Positions 5,890 through 13,463 of a DNA stretch of 20,807 nucleotides are shown piece by piece (within the stretch, counting starts at the first letter, position 1; each line of letters begins with the position of its first letter). Where the stretch lies: the NCBI GenBank assembly GCA_964623915.1, contig CAZUVQ010000024.1:1-20807 (forward strand), in the 5' to 3' direction. Made by a program: the position numbers and the translations under genes. The notes under the pieces were generated by a model. That model was not told the origin of the DNA, ran no database searches, and saw only the letters and a program-made list of their open reading frames with translations. Source of the DNA: CAZUVQ01 sp964623915 (GTDB taxonomy: Bacteria; Bacillota; Clostridia; UMGS1883; UMGS1540).

Positions 5890-6228
5890 ATGCAGCTTAC
5901 ATTCAGAAAAACAAATACTACGATGGTTGTATCCATTTCAGGTGAGCTTGATCATCATAACGCTGTATCAATACGAGAAGAGATTGACAGAAGATTTTCC
6001 GTATCGTCCGCCAAGAATCTTGTTTTCAATCTGAAAAGCCTCAGGTTTATGGATAGTTCGGGGTTAGGAATTCTCATAGGAAGGTACAAAACAGTATCAG
6101 CAACCGGCGGTAAAACATCTATTGCCGCACCAACTCAAAATGCTGAAAGACTTATTAATCTTGCGGGAATTAACAGAATAATTCCCGTATACAGAACTGT
6201 TGACGAGGCAGTTGGAGGTGACAAATGA
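5890..6228 (+). CDS. spoIIAA: anti-sigma F factor antagonist SpoIIAA
   Basis: A 112-aa STAS-domain protein. In the forespore, dephosphorylated SpoIIAA binds SpoIIAB and frees sigma F; SpoIIAB phosphorylates and inactivates it. Visible signatures are SGELDHH (about 17-23) and FMDSSGLG (53-60). The serine after the aspartate (S56) corresponds to the phosphorylated Ser58 of B. subtilis. The start is put at the ATG at 5890, preceded by GAGGGTG; an upstream in-frame GTG at 5881 lies inside that ribosome site. It overlaps spoIIAB by 4 nt (ATGA). The expression signals (sigma-H promoter, Spo0A box) lie directly upstream. Confidence 0.96.
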   Translation: MQLTFRKTNTTMVVSISGELDHHNAVSIREEIDRRFSVSSAKNLVFNLKSLRFMDSSGLGILIGRYKTVSATGGKTSIAAPTQNAERLINLAGINRIIPVYRTVDEAVGGDK

Positions 6229-6656
6229 TGAATATGAGTAAAGTAGAATTTTTGGCTATTTCAGAAAATGAAGGCTTTGCAAGAGTAACTGCGGCTGCAT
6301 TCGCATCTTTGATGGATCCTACCATTGAGGAGCTGTCAGATATAAAAACGGCTGTCAGTGAAGCGGTGACCAATGCAATAATTCACGGTTACGACGGTAA
6401 AGCAGGAAAGGTTACAATGAGAATGGAAATAAAAGAACCCTTTATAGAAATCACTGTTACGGACAAGGGAAAAGGCATTGAGGATATAGAAAAGGCAATG
6501 CAGCCACTTTATACTTCAAAGCCTCATATGGAAAGAAGCGGCATGGGGTTTACTGTTATGGAAACCTTTATGGACAGCCTGAAGGTTACCTCGGAACCGG
6601 GAAAGGGTACAGAGGTTAAAATGACCAAAAAAATAGACCATGGACAGGTTATATAA
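6225..6656 (+). CDS. spoIIAB: anti-sigma F factor and serine kinase SpoIIAB
   Basis: A 143-aa GHKL-fold kinase, close to the 146 aa of B. subtilis. It binds sigma F with ATP and phosphorylates SpoIIAA with the same site. The N box is E46-x3-N50, the G1 box DKGKG (80-84), and the G2-type loop S105-G-M-G-F109; a final EPGKGTEV (124-131) completes the ATP lid region. A GGAGGTGA ribosome site inside the end of spoIIAA precedes two adjacent ATG codons; the first overlaps the spoIIAA stop. The 3' end overlaps sigF by 17 nt, consistent with the stoichiometric coupling typical of this operon. Confidence 0.96.
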   Translation: MMNMSKVEFLAISENEGFARVTAAAFASLMDPTIEELSDIKTAVSEAVTNAIIHGYDGKAGKVTMRMEIKEPFIEITVTDKGKGIEDIEKAMQPLYTSKPHMERSGMGFTVMETFMDSLKVTSEPGKGTEVKMTKKIDHGQVI

Positions 6657-7332
6657 GAAGGATGCTGAAGGCGATAAAATTGCTGTTGAGGATCTTGTAA
6701 AACAGCACGGGGGGCTTGTTAAGAGCATAGCTATAAGGTTTTCAGGGCGTGGAGTTGAGGTTGAGGATTTAATTCAGATTGGTTATGAGGGATTGCTCAA
6801 AGCTATTAAAAGGTTTGAACCCGACAGGGGATTTTGTTTTTCTACATATGCGGTGCCTTTGATTATGGGTGAAATTAGAAGGTTTTTAAGGGACGATGGG
6901 GCTATAAAAGTCAGCAGATCATTAAAGGAAACAGCTCAAAAGGTGCGCTCTTGTTCGGGTGTCCTTGCCAATAAGCTGGGTCGTGACCCTACGATATATG
7001 AAATCTCTGAAGAAACAGGAATCAGTAAAGATGAAATTGCTATGGCAATCAGCGCGACCTCGCCTGTAGAGTCATTATACGAAGGTTCACCTGATGAGGG
7101 ATTTGTTATTGATAAAATAGCTGCTGAAAACCCAAAGGAATCTGAAATAGTTGAGAAGGTTGCAATTCTTGAAATAATAAAAGGCACTGATAAAAAGGAA
7201 CAAAAACTTTTATATTACAGGTATTTTGAAGACAAGACGCAATCTGAAACGGCAAAGCTTTTGGGTATAAGCCAGGTACAGGTGTCAAGGACAGAAAAAA
7301 AGCTCCTGCAGAAAATCCGCAGTGAGCTGTAA
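6640..7332 (+). CDS. sigF: RNA polymerase sporulation sigma factor F
   Basis: A 230-aa sigma-70-family factor, the third spoIIA gene and the first forespore-specific sigma. Region 2 is clear (DLIQIGYEGLLKAI at 43-56 and FSTYAVPLIMGEIRRFLRDD at 67-86). Region 3 follows (about 90-135), and the region 4.2 helix-turn-helix is at 200-223 with GISQVQVSR. The protein is about 25 residues shorter than B. subtilis SigF, with a reduced N-terminus. The ATG at 6640 is the only ATG, GTG or TTG in frame before region 2. It has no good ribosome site and lies 17 nt inside spoIIAB, so initiation likely depends on translational coupling. No terminator lies between its stop and the convergent gene. Confidence 0.95.
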   Translation: MDRLYKKDAEGDKIAVEDLVKQHGGLVKSIAIRFSGRGVEVEDLIQIGYEGLLKAIKRFEPDRGFCFSTYAVPLIMGEIRRFLRDDGAIKVSRSLKETAQKVRSCSGVLANKLGRDPTIYEISEETGISKDEIAMAISATSPVESLYEGSPDEGFVIDKIAAENPKESEIVEKVAILEIIKGTDKKEQKLLYYRYFEDKTQSETAKLLGISQVQVSRTEKKLLQKIRSEL

Positions 7333-7338
7333 AACAAT

Positions 7339-7515
7339 TTAGTTTTGCTTTTTCACTATAGTATATTCATTATTGAAACGATAATAGGGACAATCATGAA
7401 ATGTGCTGCTAATAAACCGAAACATCTCGTCCTCATCAAGGTTGATTTCACAGCTATAACATTCATACTCATCATCGTAAAAATAATAAATGCAATCCTC
7501 GCAGTTCGCCTTCAT
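7339..7515 (-). CDS. 58-aa Cys-rich protein, DUF6472-like
   Basis: A 58-residue acidic, aromatic protein starting MKANCEDCIYYFYDDEYE. C5-x2-C8 near the N-terminus, C19 and C22, and C42 in DCPYYR give five cysteines, probably a small metal-binding knuckle. The pattern CxxCxYYxYD...CPYYR and the C-terminal EYxIVxKQ recall clostridial proteins grouped as DUF6472; this is from memory. A GGGGTGG ribosome site lies 7 nt before the ATG. Its stop is only 6 nt from the sigF stop, in convergent orientation, so the two transcripts probably overlap. Function is unknown. Confidence 0.75.
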   Translation of the reverse strand: MKANCEDCIYYFYDDEYECYSCEINLDEDEMFRFISSTFHDCPYYRFNNEYTIVKKQN

Positions 7516-7577
7516 AGATAAACCACCCCAATTAAAGGCATTTTATCATAAATATCAGCACACGTCAAACAAAATCA

Positions 7578-7606
7578 TTGACTATTCGGTGGAATTAATA
7601 TAAAAT
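7578..7606 (+). promoter_or_regulatory. sigma-A promoter of the pyridoxal kinase gene
   Basis: TTGACT (7578-7583) and TAAAAT (7601-7606) are separated by 17 nt, about 28 nt before the start codon. Confidence 0.7.
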
Positions 7607-7634
7607 ATTTTATTATGTACAAAAGGATAAAAAT

Positions 7635-8483
7635 ATGAAATCATTAAAAAAAGTAGCTGCTATACATGATATTGCCGGTTTCGGAAGAAGCTCTTTGACC
7701 GTTGTTATTCCCGTTATGTCTGTAATGGGGCATCAGACTTGCCCTGTGCCAACAGCCGTTCTTTCCACAATTACGGGGTTTTATGAAGGATTTGAAATGC
7801 ATGATCTGACATTTCTTATGCCGAAATACCTCGCCCACTGGGAAAAGGAGAACCTGAAGTTTGATTGCATTTATTCGGGTTTTCTTGGCAGTGCCCAGCA
7901 GGCAGGAATTGCAGGCAATTTTATAGACAGATTTAGGGTTCCTTTAAATGTTGTAGATCCGGTTTTTGCAGATGGAGGGGAAATATACTCGTGCTTTGAT
8001 AAAGAAATAATTGGTGCAATGGCAAAGCTATGCAAAAAAGCCGATATTATTACTCCTAATGTAACGGAAGCGGCGTTTCTTTTAGGCGAGGAAAAACCCA
8101 TAATGTCTGTAAAAGATGCCGCATTGGCCGCAAAAAGGCTTTGTGGAGGGAATACGTCGGTAATCATTACAAGTGTTCCTGACGGTGACAGCGTTGCTGT
8201 TGTGATTTACAACAGAGAAAGCGGCAGCATATGCAAAATATCAAACCCTTTTATAAGCCATGCACATTATCCCGGAACGGGGGACCTGTTTACAAGTGTT
8301 CTCACAGGTGCACTTTTGTCGGGAGGCAGTATGGAGGAATGTGCTTCAAAAGCTGCTGATTTTGTCTTCTTGTCCGTAAAAACTGCATATGAAAACGCCA
8401 TCCCCGTAAGGGAAGGCGTTCCTTTAGAGCTTATGTTGCCAAGGCTTTTGGAAAATCACAGCCTTGAAATAAAATACTTATAG
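7635..8483 (+). CDS. pyridoxal/pyridoxamine kinase (PdxY/ThiD-like)
   Basis: A 282-aa cytoplasmic ribokinase-superfamily enzyme, of the type annotated as pyridoxamine kinase in Clostridia. It would phosphorylate vitamin B6 forms with ATP to make pyridoxal phosphate in the salvage pathway. Visible features are the N-terminal HDIAGFGRSSLT (11-22), DPV (108-110), TPNVTEA (140-146), and the anion-hole/catalytic GTGD (214-217) with D217 as base. The ribosome site AAAAGGA lies 7 nt before the ATG. The stop codon overlaps the stop of the convergent nucleotidyltransferase gene. A hydroxymethylpyrimidine kinase is less likely given the length and the N-terminal motif. Confidence 0.85.
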   Translation: MKSLKKVAAIHDIAGFGRSSLTVVIPVMSVMGHQTCPVPTAVLSTITGFYEGFEMHDLTFLMPKYLAHWEKENLKFDCIYSGFLGSAQQAGIAGNFIDRFRVPLNVVDPVFADGGEIYSCFDKEIIGAMAKLCKKADIITPNVTEAAFLLGEEKPIMSVKDAALAAKRLCGGNTSVIITSVPDGDSVAVVIYNRESGSICKISNPFISHAHYPGTGDLFTSVLTGALLSGGSMEECASKAADFVFLSVKTAYENAIPVREGVPLELMLPRLLENHSLEIKYL

Positions 8484-9323
8484 TCCTTCGTATAAACCCT
8501 TATTTGTGAGAGCCGCAATAGCGGCTTTTACTGCGTCTGCATCCTCTTTGTATGTAACGCCGTACCAGCGGTCTTCTGTGGGAAGAACTTTGACCCGGGT
8601 GTTTTGTTCCCTTATCATACGGTCTATTACAAGCGGAATATAATATTCACTCTTCAGGGGATTATCAAGTTGTGCCAAAAAGTCCACAAAATACTTTTCA
8701 AGGGTATCAAATATATCTGAACGTAAGCCCCACATGTTCATTGAAACAGTTTTATCAAGGGGTATACCACTATTTTTATCAATCGCCGCACATTCATTTA
8801 CACCTTTTAAATAACCGTCTTCAACTTCACAGATTCCGCGTGATACGGTTCCGTTTTCAGTAAGCGTATTACCGAGCGAAAAACCCGCCATACACATTTC
8901 GTTGTAATCTCTTAAATAGTCACCCATTAGTTTAAATGTTTTCTGGCCGTAGTAATCATCAGCGTTTATTGCAAGAAACGGTGTGTCAACACATTTTTTT
9001 GCCGCCATAATTGCCTGACCCGTACCCCACGGCTTTGTTCTGCCCAAAGGTACAGAAAAACCTTTGGGAATATCATTTATATCCTGAAAAACATAATCAA
9101 CATCCATCAATTTTTCAATTCTTCTGCCTGCCGCATCACGAAAATCCTTTTCGATCTCATGTTTTATAATAAATACAGCTTTGGAAAAGCCTGCAAGGCG
9201 TGCATCATACACGGAATAGTCGATAATTATTTCGCCATTAGGTCCTAATGGCTCAATTTGTTTAAGCCCCCCAAACCGGCTGCCCATACCTGCGGCCATA
9301 ACTACAAGAGTTGTTTTTGTCAT
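8478..9323 (-). CDS. sugar-nucleotidyltransferase-type protein
   Basis: A 281-aa cytoplasmic protein with the NTP_transferase (GT-A-like) fold. The N-terminal signature AAGMGSRFGGLK (10-21) binds the nucleotide. WGTGQA (99-104) and NADDYYG (120-126) complete the base- and metal-binding loops. It would activate a sugar- or alcohol-phosphate with an NTP; the substrate is not readable. The start is set at 9323, where GGGGAGG sits 7 nt upstream, rather than the frame start at 9344, which lies before that ribosome site. It is transcribed from its own promoter (9358-9386) and ends with its stop overlapping that of the pyridoxal kinase. No partner kinase or transferase lies beside it. Confidence 0.8.
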   Translation of the reverse strand: MTKTTLVVMAAGMGSRFGGLKQIEPLGPNGEIIIDYSVYDARLAGFSKAVFIIKHEIEKDFRDAAGRRIEKLMDVDYVFQDINDIPKGFSVPLGRTKPWGTGQAIMAAKKCVDTPFLAINADDYYGQKTFKLMGDYLRDYNEMCMAGFSLGNTLTENGTVSRGICEVEDGYLKGVNECAAIDKNSGIPLDKTVSMNMWGLRSDIFDTLEKYFVDFLAQLDNPLKSEYYIPLVIDRMIREQNTRVKVLPTEDRWYGVTYKEDADAVKAAIAALTNKGLYEGL

Positions 9324-9357
9324 AACTAATCCTCCCCATAGCACTTATTTTACAGTT

Positions 9358-9386
9358 AAAATATCATATTTTTCACATAAAGTCAA
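9358..9386 (-). promoter_or_regulatory. sigma-A promoter of the nucleotidyltransferase gene
   Basis: On the minus strand TTGACT (9386-9381) is followed after 17 nt by TATTTT (9363-9358). The leader to the ATG at 9323 would be about 28 nt. Confidence 0.68.
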
Positions 9387-9451
9387 GAAATTAGTGATTA
9401 ATAAATTTATTGCCGCATAATATATATGGGTGCTTAGTATAAAAAAACACG

Positions 9452-9646
9452 TAATTCGCCTTCGGCAGAATGGATGATTAGTGTGAAAAATCACACAAAG
9501 CCTCCGGCGGAATTTATGCGCCATCGAAATTTTCGGCAGAGCCGAAACGATGATGCGCCATTAATCTCTTATCATTCCTCTGCCCCGCATATAAGAGGTT
9601 ATTAGTGAACTATTTATGCCGGCGCGGAGCGGCGGAATGGAGATTA
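9452..9646. repeat. hairpin-rich, GC-richer repeat segment
   Basis: This gene-free stretch holds several adjacent inverted repeats. They are ATTCGCC-TTC-GGCAGAAT (9454-9471); GTGTGA-AAAA-TCACAC (9481-9496); CATCG..TTTCGGC-AGA-GCCGAAA-CGATG (9522-9552); and an 11-bp stem TAATCTCTTAT with ATAAGAGGTTA (9562-9601). Direct repeats include CGGCRGAAT at 9463, 9505 and 9630 and ATGCGCCA at 9516 and 9553. The first and last CGGCRGAAT copies extend to a near-match of about 17 bases (CGGCAGAATGGATGATTA and CGGCGGAATGGAGATTA). The composition differs from the AT-rich flanks, suggesting a MITE-like or extragenic repeat element. The last copy supplies the GGAG ribosome site of the following gene. Confidence 0.5.
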
Positions 9647-9648
9647 AT

Positions 9649-10134
9649 ATGACAGAATATAACAGAATAGAAGCAGTACGATATGCAGACCGCTGGGCAA
9701 AGGACAGAAACCCCCGGTATTATGACTTTGAGCATATAGGAGGTGACTGTACAAACTTTATATCCCAATGCCTTTTTGCAGGGAGCGGAAAAATGAATTA
9801 TTCACGTGAAAACGGCTGGTATTACTCAGGGGCAAATGACCGTTCGCCGTCATGGACAGGAGTGGGCTTTTTAAGAAAATTTCTGTTACTAAACAAAAAG
9901 GCTGCTGTTTTTGCACGGGAAATCAGGTTGTCTGATGTACAAATCGGAGATGTAATACAGCTGAAACGTGACGGAAAGTATTATCATTCACTTTTTGTAA
10001 CAGAGGTGAGCTTTCCTGCAATTCCTGAAAATGTACGGATAAATACGCATACATATGATTCATATAAAAGAAGATTATCAAGCTATGAAAACTATGACAG
10101 CTTTTCGGTACTGCATATTATGGGGGTGCTTTAA
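9649..10134 (+). CDS. Amidase_6-type domain protein
   Basis: A 161-aa protein that consists almost wholly of the putative amidase domain (Amidase_6, related to CHAP/NlpC cysteine hydrolases). Likely catalytic residues are C34 in GGDCTNFISQC, H113 in YYHSLFV, and possibly H134 in NTHTYD. Such domains are thought to cleave peptide or amide bonds in cell wall or spore material. No signal peptide or membrane segment is present, so it would act in the cytoplasm, for example in a mother cell, or be released by lysis. The start is set at 9649, where GGAG lies 6 nt upstream; the longer frame from 9616 would add residues coded by the repeat element. Its 3' end overlaps the convergent SDR gene by 4 nt. 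Confidence 0.78.
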   Translation: MTEYNRIEAVRYADRWAKDRNPRYYDFEHIGGDCTNFISQCLFAGSGKMNYSRENGWYYSGANDRSPSWTGVGFLRKFLLLNKKAAVFAREIRLSDVQIGDVIQLKRDGKYYHSLFVTEVSFPAIPENVRINTHTYDSYKRRLSSYENYDSFSVLHIMGVL

Positions 10135-10853
10135 TAAATAGTAAATCCGCCGTTAGGGCTTAAAACCTGACCTGTGGTATAGCTGTTCTCGGCAAGAAAC
10201 AAAATTGCATCTGCAATTTCTCCGGGGTTCCCAAACCTGCCAAGAGGGATTTCACTCTCAAGGTTTTTCCTGTCCTCGTTATCAAACGACAACATCATTT
10301 TTGTGTCGACAATACCGGGGGCAATTGCGTTTACCCTTATGCCGGAGGGCGCAAGCTCCTTTGCAAGGCTTTTTGTAAGCCCCAAAAGACCTGCTTTTGT
10401 TACAGAGTAATGCACCTCACAGGAGGCACCCACAATTCCCCAGACAGAGGAAATGTTTATTATGGCTCCGCTTTTTTTAATAAGCATTACAGGAATTACA
10501 CTTCGGCAGCAGTAAAAAGCAGAGGAGAGATTTGTTTTTATCATTTTATCCCAGTCATTGTCCGTTATGTCTGTAAAAAGCTTTTGCTCTGAAATACCGG
10601 CATTGTTTATTAAAACATCGATTCCGCCAAAGCGGGAGTATGCATATTTTATTAAGGCATCAGCCCCGCTGCTTTCTGACACATCCGCTTTATAAAAATC
10701 TGCATTTTCACCGAGTTCTTTAACAAGTAGGTCTGCAGCATCTGCCGAATGATTAAAATTTATTAAAACATTATAATTTTTTTTGTGAAAAAGCCTTGCA
10801 ACGGCACTGCCAATTCCTCCTGCACCACCTGTTATTACAACGGTTTTTTTCAA
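10131..10853 (-). CDS. SDR-family oxidoreductase, FabG-like (TTG start)
   Basis: A 240-aa classical short-chain dehydrogenase/reductase. In coordinates of the longer 243-codon frame, the cofactor loop is TGGAGGIG (11-18), NNAG is at 86-89, and the catalytic residues N111, S139, Y152 and K156 have the standard spacing. FabG-type enzymes reduce 3-oxoacyl-ACP with NADPH, but many SDRs with this sequence act on other alcohols, and no fatty-acid genes adjoin it. I favour the TTG at 10853 (product MKKTVVITGG), because AAAGAGGTGA lies just upstream; the GTG at 10862 is inside that ribosome site. The ribosome site begins only a few bases after the DUF523 stop, so the two are cotranscribed. Confidence 0.85.
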   Translation of the reverse strand: MKKTVVITGGAGGIGSAVARLFHKKNYNVLINFNHSADAADLLVKELGENADFYKADVSESSGADALIKYAYSRFGGIDVLINNAGISEQKLFTDITDNDWDKMIKTNLSSAFYCCRSVIPVMLIKKSGAIINISSVWGIVGASCEVHYSVTKAGLLGLTKSLAKELAPSGIRVNAIAPGIVDTKMMLSFDNEDRKNLESEIPLGRFGNPGEIADAILFLAENSYTTGQVLSPNGGFTIY

Positions 10854-10866
10854 GAAGCTCACCTCT

Positions 10867-11337
10867 TTAACCTAAATTTTTTTCTATGTTTTTCAAATAT
10901 ATTTCCGCCTCTTGAAGGCGTGTTTCATCAAATATTTTATATCCTGCTTTTGATAGAATTTCGGCAGTTACACCTTGACCGTCAATCAGTACGCCGCTAA
11001 ATGTACCGTCATAGATTTTTGTGCTTCCGCATGAAGGACTTTTATGCTTTAGAAGAATAAATGCGATATCCAAGGATTTTGCCATTTCAAGGGCTTTTTT
11101 GGCACCGCAAATAAACTCCGCCGTAACATCGTCTCCGCTTCTTGTAAGCACAACATCGCCACGCCTTTGCGCTTCTCCGCGGGGAACAGGAAGGCCGCCC
11201 ATAACCTCAGGGCAGAAGGGGACGAGCCTGCCTTCATCTCCCCATTTTTTAAATATACTCTCTTCACATGTCATTGCTTTGCCGTCATAGCGAACACGAT
11301 GTCCGCAAAGACAGGCGCTTGTAAGGATTTTTTTCAT
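10867..11337 (-). CDS. DUF523 (YbbK-like) protein
   Basis: A 156-aa cytoplasmic protein of the DUF523 family. Conserved motifs are SACLCGHRVRYDGK near the N-terminus (two cysteines), FCPEVMGGLPVPRGEAQ, and KHKSPSCGS. The invariant cysteines suggest a metal or cluster site or thiol chemistry; the biochemical role is not known. The start is set at the second of two adjacent ATG codons (11337), which has GGAGG 5 nt upstream; the frame start at 11349 precedes that ribosome site. It is followed directly by the SDR gene. The divergent HAD gene's promoter overlaps its upstream region. Confidence 0.85.
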   Translation of the reverse strand: MKKILTSACLCGHRVRYDGKAMTCEESIFKKWGDEGRLVPFCPEVMGGLPVPRGEAQRRGDVVLTRSGDDVTAEFICGAKKALEMAKSLDIAFILLKHKSPSCGSTKIYDGTFSGVLIDGQGVTAEILSKAGYKIFDETRLQEAEIYLKNIEKNLG

Positions 11338-11352
11338 CATGACCTCCATTGC

Positions 11353-11381
11353 TTGCTTTTTATGTATTATTGTGGTATTAT
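11353..11381 (+). promoter_or_regulatory. sigma-A promoter of the HAD phosphatase gene
   Basis: TTGCTT (11353-11358) and TATTAT (11376-11381) are separated by 17 nt. The leader to the ATG at 11436 would be about 48 nt. Confidence 0.65.
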
Positions 11382-11435
11382 AGATATGTTATTGATAAAA
11401 CAATCACTTTATACACTGGAAGGACGGTTTGCAAA

Positions 11436-12242
11436 ATGGGTAAGTTTGACGGTCTGTTAATTTGCTGTGATATTGACGGCACTTTAATAAATGATGATTT
11501 GAAAATTCCTGAAAATAATCTTCGTGCGATAGAATACTTTCGCAGTGAAGGCGGGTTATTCACTATAGCCACTGGCAGAACTATCTTCGGAGCGGCATTG
11601 TATTTTGATGAAATCAACCCAGATACTCCGCTTATCTGTCAAAACGGCGGTGCAATATACGATTGCCAAAAAAAAGAATATCTGTGGTACAGCGTATTAC
11701 CGGACAATGCACGAGCTGTTGTTGAATATGTTGAGAGAAAATTTCCTTTTGCCGGTATTGAAATATTAACCTGTGACACGGTATATTTCAGCAGGGAAAG
11801 TGACTTTACAACACTTCACAAGACACAGGAATTGTTTGAAACAACGAGTAAATGCTGGCGTGATATACACGAGCCATGGATAAAGGTTTTGTTTGCCCAA
11901 TCGCCGGAAGAAGCTGATATTCTGCAGGCAGATATAGAAAAACAGCCTTTTTACAGGGACTTTCGGATCATGCGTTCTGCCCCTACATATTATGAATTTA
12001 TTGAGAAAAATTCCAATAAAGGCAATGCTATAAAAATGCTGTCAGATATTACAGGGCACAGCATGCAAAAAATCATTACTATCGGTGACAACGACAATGA
12101 TTACACAATGCTTAGAGCGGTAAATCAAAGCTTTGTCCCTTCATGCGCCTCAAAAAAAGCAAAGGAAAACGCAAAAACCATATTACAAAGCACAAATAAT
12201 GATGGGTTGCTTCAAGAGGTATTAGAGCGCATCACAGTTTAA
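11436..12242 (+). CDS. Cof-type HAD hydrolase
   Basis: A 268-aa cytoplasmic haloacid-dehalogenase-superfamily phosphatase of the Cof (IIB) type. Motif I is D12-I-D14-G-T, with D12 as nucleophile. Motif II is the ATGR region (45-48), the lysine is in KGNAIK (195-200), and motif IV is GDNDND (217-222). The cap region lies between about 80 and 190. Substrates of this class are sugar phosphates, FMN or pyridoxal phosphate; none can be chosen here. The start is set at 11436, because the longer frame from 11349 would begin upstream of the promoter's -35 box. The ribosome site (GGAAGGA) is about 11 nt away, rather distant. Confidence 0.88.
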   Translation: MGKFDGLLICCDIDGTLINDDLKIPENNLRAIEYFRSEGGLFTIATGRTIFGAALYFDEINPDTPLICQNGGAIYDCQKKEYLWYSVLPDNARAVVEYVERKFPFAGIEILTCDTVYFSRESDFTTLHKTQELFETTSKCWRDIHEPWIKVLFAQSPEEADILQADIEKQPFYRDFRIMRSAPTYYEFIEKNSNKGNAIKMLSDITGHSMQKIITIGDNDNDYTMLRAVNQSFVPSCASKKAKENAKTILQSTNNDGLLQEVLERITV

Positions 12243-12320
12243 ATACCTTTTCATTTATTGAATTATAGCACTTGTTTAAAAAACTTACAAGGAAAAAATA
12301 GGATAAAGACGTGATATTTT

Positions 12321-13427
12321 ATGATTACATTTACGAAGGAGAAACTAAAAAAGATAATTTTTCTTTTACTGACGTTTATTATGCTGCCTTTTATAGGTGC
12401 AGCAGCACTTGATACTGTTACAATCTATTCTCCGATGGGAGAAGCAGTTTCGGTTTATTCCACGCAGCTAAAGCCTTATTTTGAGCTCGGTTGGGTTGAA
12501 AACTACGAAGATGCCAAAACTGATATATATACGGGAGACGGACAAACAGCCAGGGTTTTTTGCGGTGAGGTTCCAAAATATTTAAAGCTTGGGTGGTTTG
12601 CAAGCTATGAGGAAGCTACTGTCCGGATATATAACGGAAAAGGGCAGCCGGCAGTAATATTTTTAGATGAGTTATCAGAATATCTTAGCCTTGGCTGGTA
12701 CGAAAACTATGAGGATACCCTTGCGTATGTTTATGACAAATACGGCACCTCATATGTAGTATTTATTGATGAAGTTCCCTTTTATATAAGCAACGGTTTT
12801 TTTATCCCGCAAAAGGAAATAGACCCATTAAAACCAATGGTAGCTTTGACGTTTGATGACGGTCCCGGAATTTATACCGATGAAATACTTGATACGCTTG
12901 AAAAGTATGGTGGGCATGCGACTTTTTTTGTTGTAGGACAGCTTGTGTCAAAATATCCTCAGACAGTAAAAAGAGAATATAGCATAGGATGCGAGATAGG
13001 CAATCATACATACAATCATGCAAGGCTGACAGAGCTGCAGTATAAGTCTGTTGTTTCTCAGATAAATGATACTTCAGCAATGATATCAAAAATAACAGGT
13101 GAAGCACCATCTCTTTTAAGGCCGCCATACGGTAGATATAACAATACAACTAAACAAGCATCTGATGTACCTCTGATTTTGTGGTCAATCGATACGCTTG
13201 ACTGGAAAACACGTAATGCCGATTCTACTGTAAACACAGTTATGTCAAGTGTGCGTGATGGGGATATAATTCTTATGCATGATATATATGAGCCCTCTGC
13301 CGAGGCAGCTGTAAGGCTTATACCAAAGCTTATGTCGAGTGGTTATCAGCTTGTTACAGTGAGTGAGCTGGCTTTTTATAAAGGAAAGGTTTTATCAAAG
13401 GGGATTTCTTACGGCAGGATAAAATAA
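12321..13427 (+). CDS. secreted polysaccharide deacetylase with 34-aa N-terminal repeats
   Basis: A 368-aa exported protein. It has a signal peptide (basic start, hydrophobic 12-29), then about 130 residues of repeats, then a NodB carbohydrate-esterase-4 domain (about 172-350). In the NodB part TFDDGP (177-182), NHTYNH (228-233), a later RPPYGR and LMHD supply the metal and catalytic residues, so it should remove N-acetyl groups from peptidoglycan or another glycan outside the membrane. Four repeat units end in LGW or NGF with glycines at 57, 91, 125 and 159, an exact 34-residue period; each has the form IY..G....V...E...YL.LGW..YEDA. The ribosome site is weak. The Cys-rich gene begins 36 nt downstream and likely shares the transcript. 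Confidence 0.85.
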   Translation: MITFTKEKLKKIIFLLLTFIMLPFIGAAALDTVTIYSPMGEAVSVYSTQLKPYFELGWVENYEDAKTDIYTGDGQTARVFCGEVPKYLKLGWFASYEEATVRIYNGKGQPAVIFLDELSEYLSLGWYENYEDTLAYVYDKYGTSYVVFIDEVPFYISNGFFIPQKEIDPLKPMVALTFDDGPGIYTDEILDTLEKYGGHATFFVVGQLVSKYPQTVKREYSIGCEIGNHTYNHARLTELQYKSVVSQINDTSAMISKITGEAPSLLRPPYGRYNNTTKQASDVPLILWSIDTLDWKTRNADSTVNTVMSSVRDGDIILMHDIYEPSAEAAVRLIPKLMSSGYQLVTVSELAFYKGKVLSKGISYGRIK

Positions 13428-13463
13428 CAGCCATGCTGCATATATTGCAGTGAGGTGATTTTT

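Noticed and set aside
10131..10862. Firm assignment of the SDR as FabG of fatty-acid synthesis
   Set aside because: No acyl-carrier or fab genes adjoin it. SDR substrates cannot be told from these motifs.
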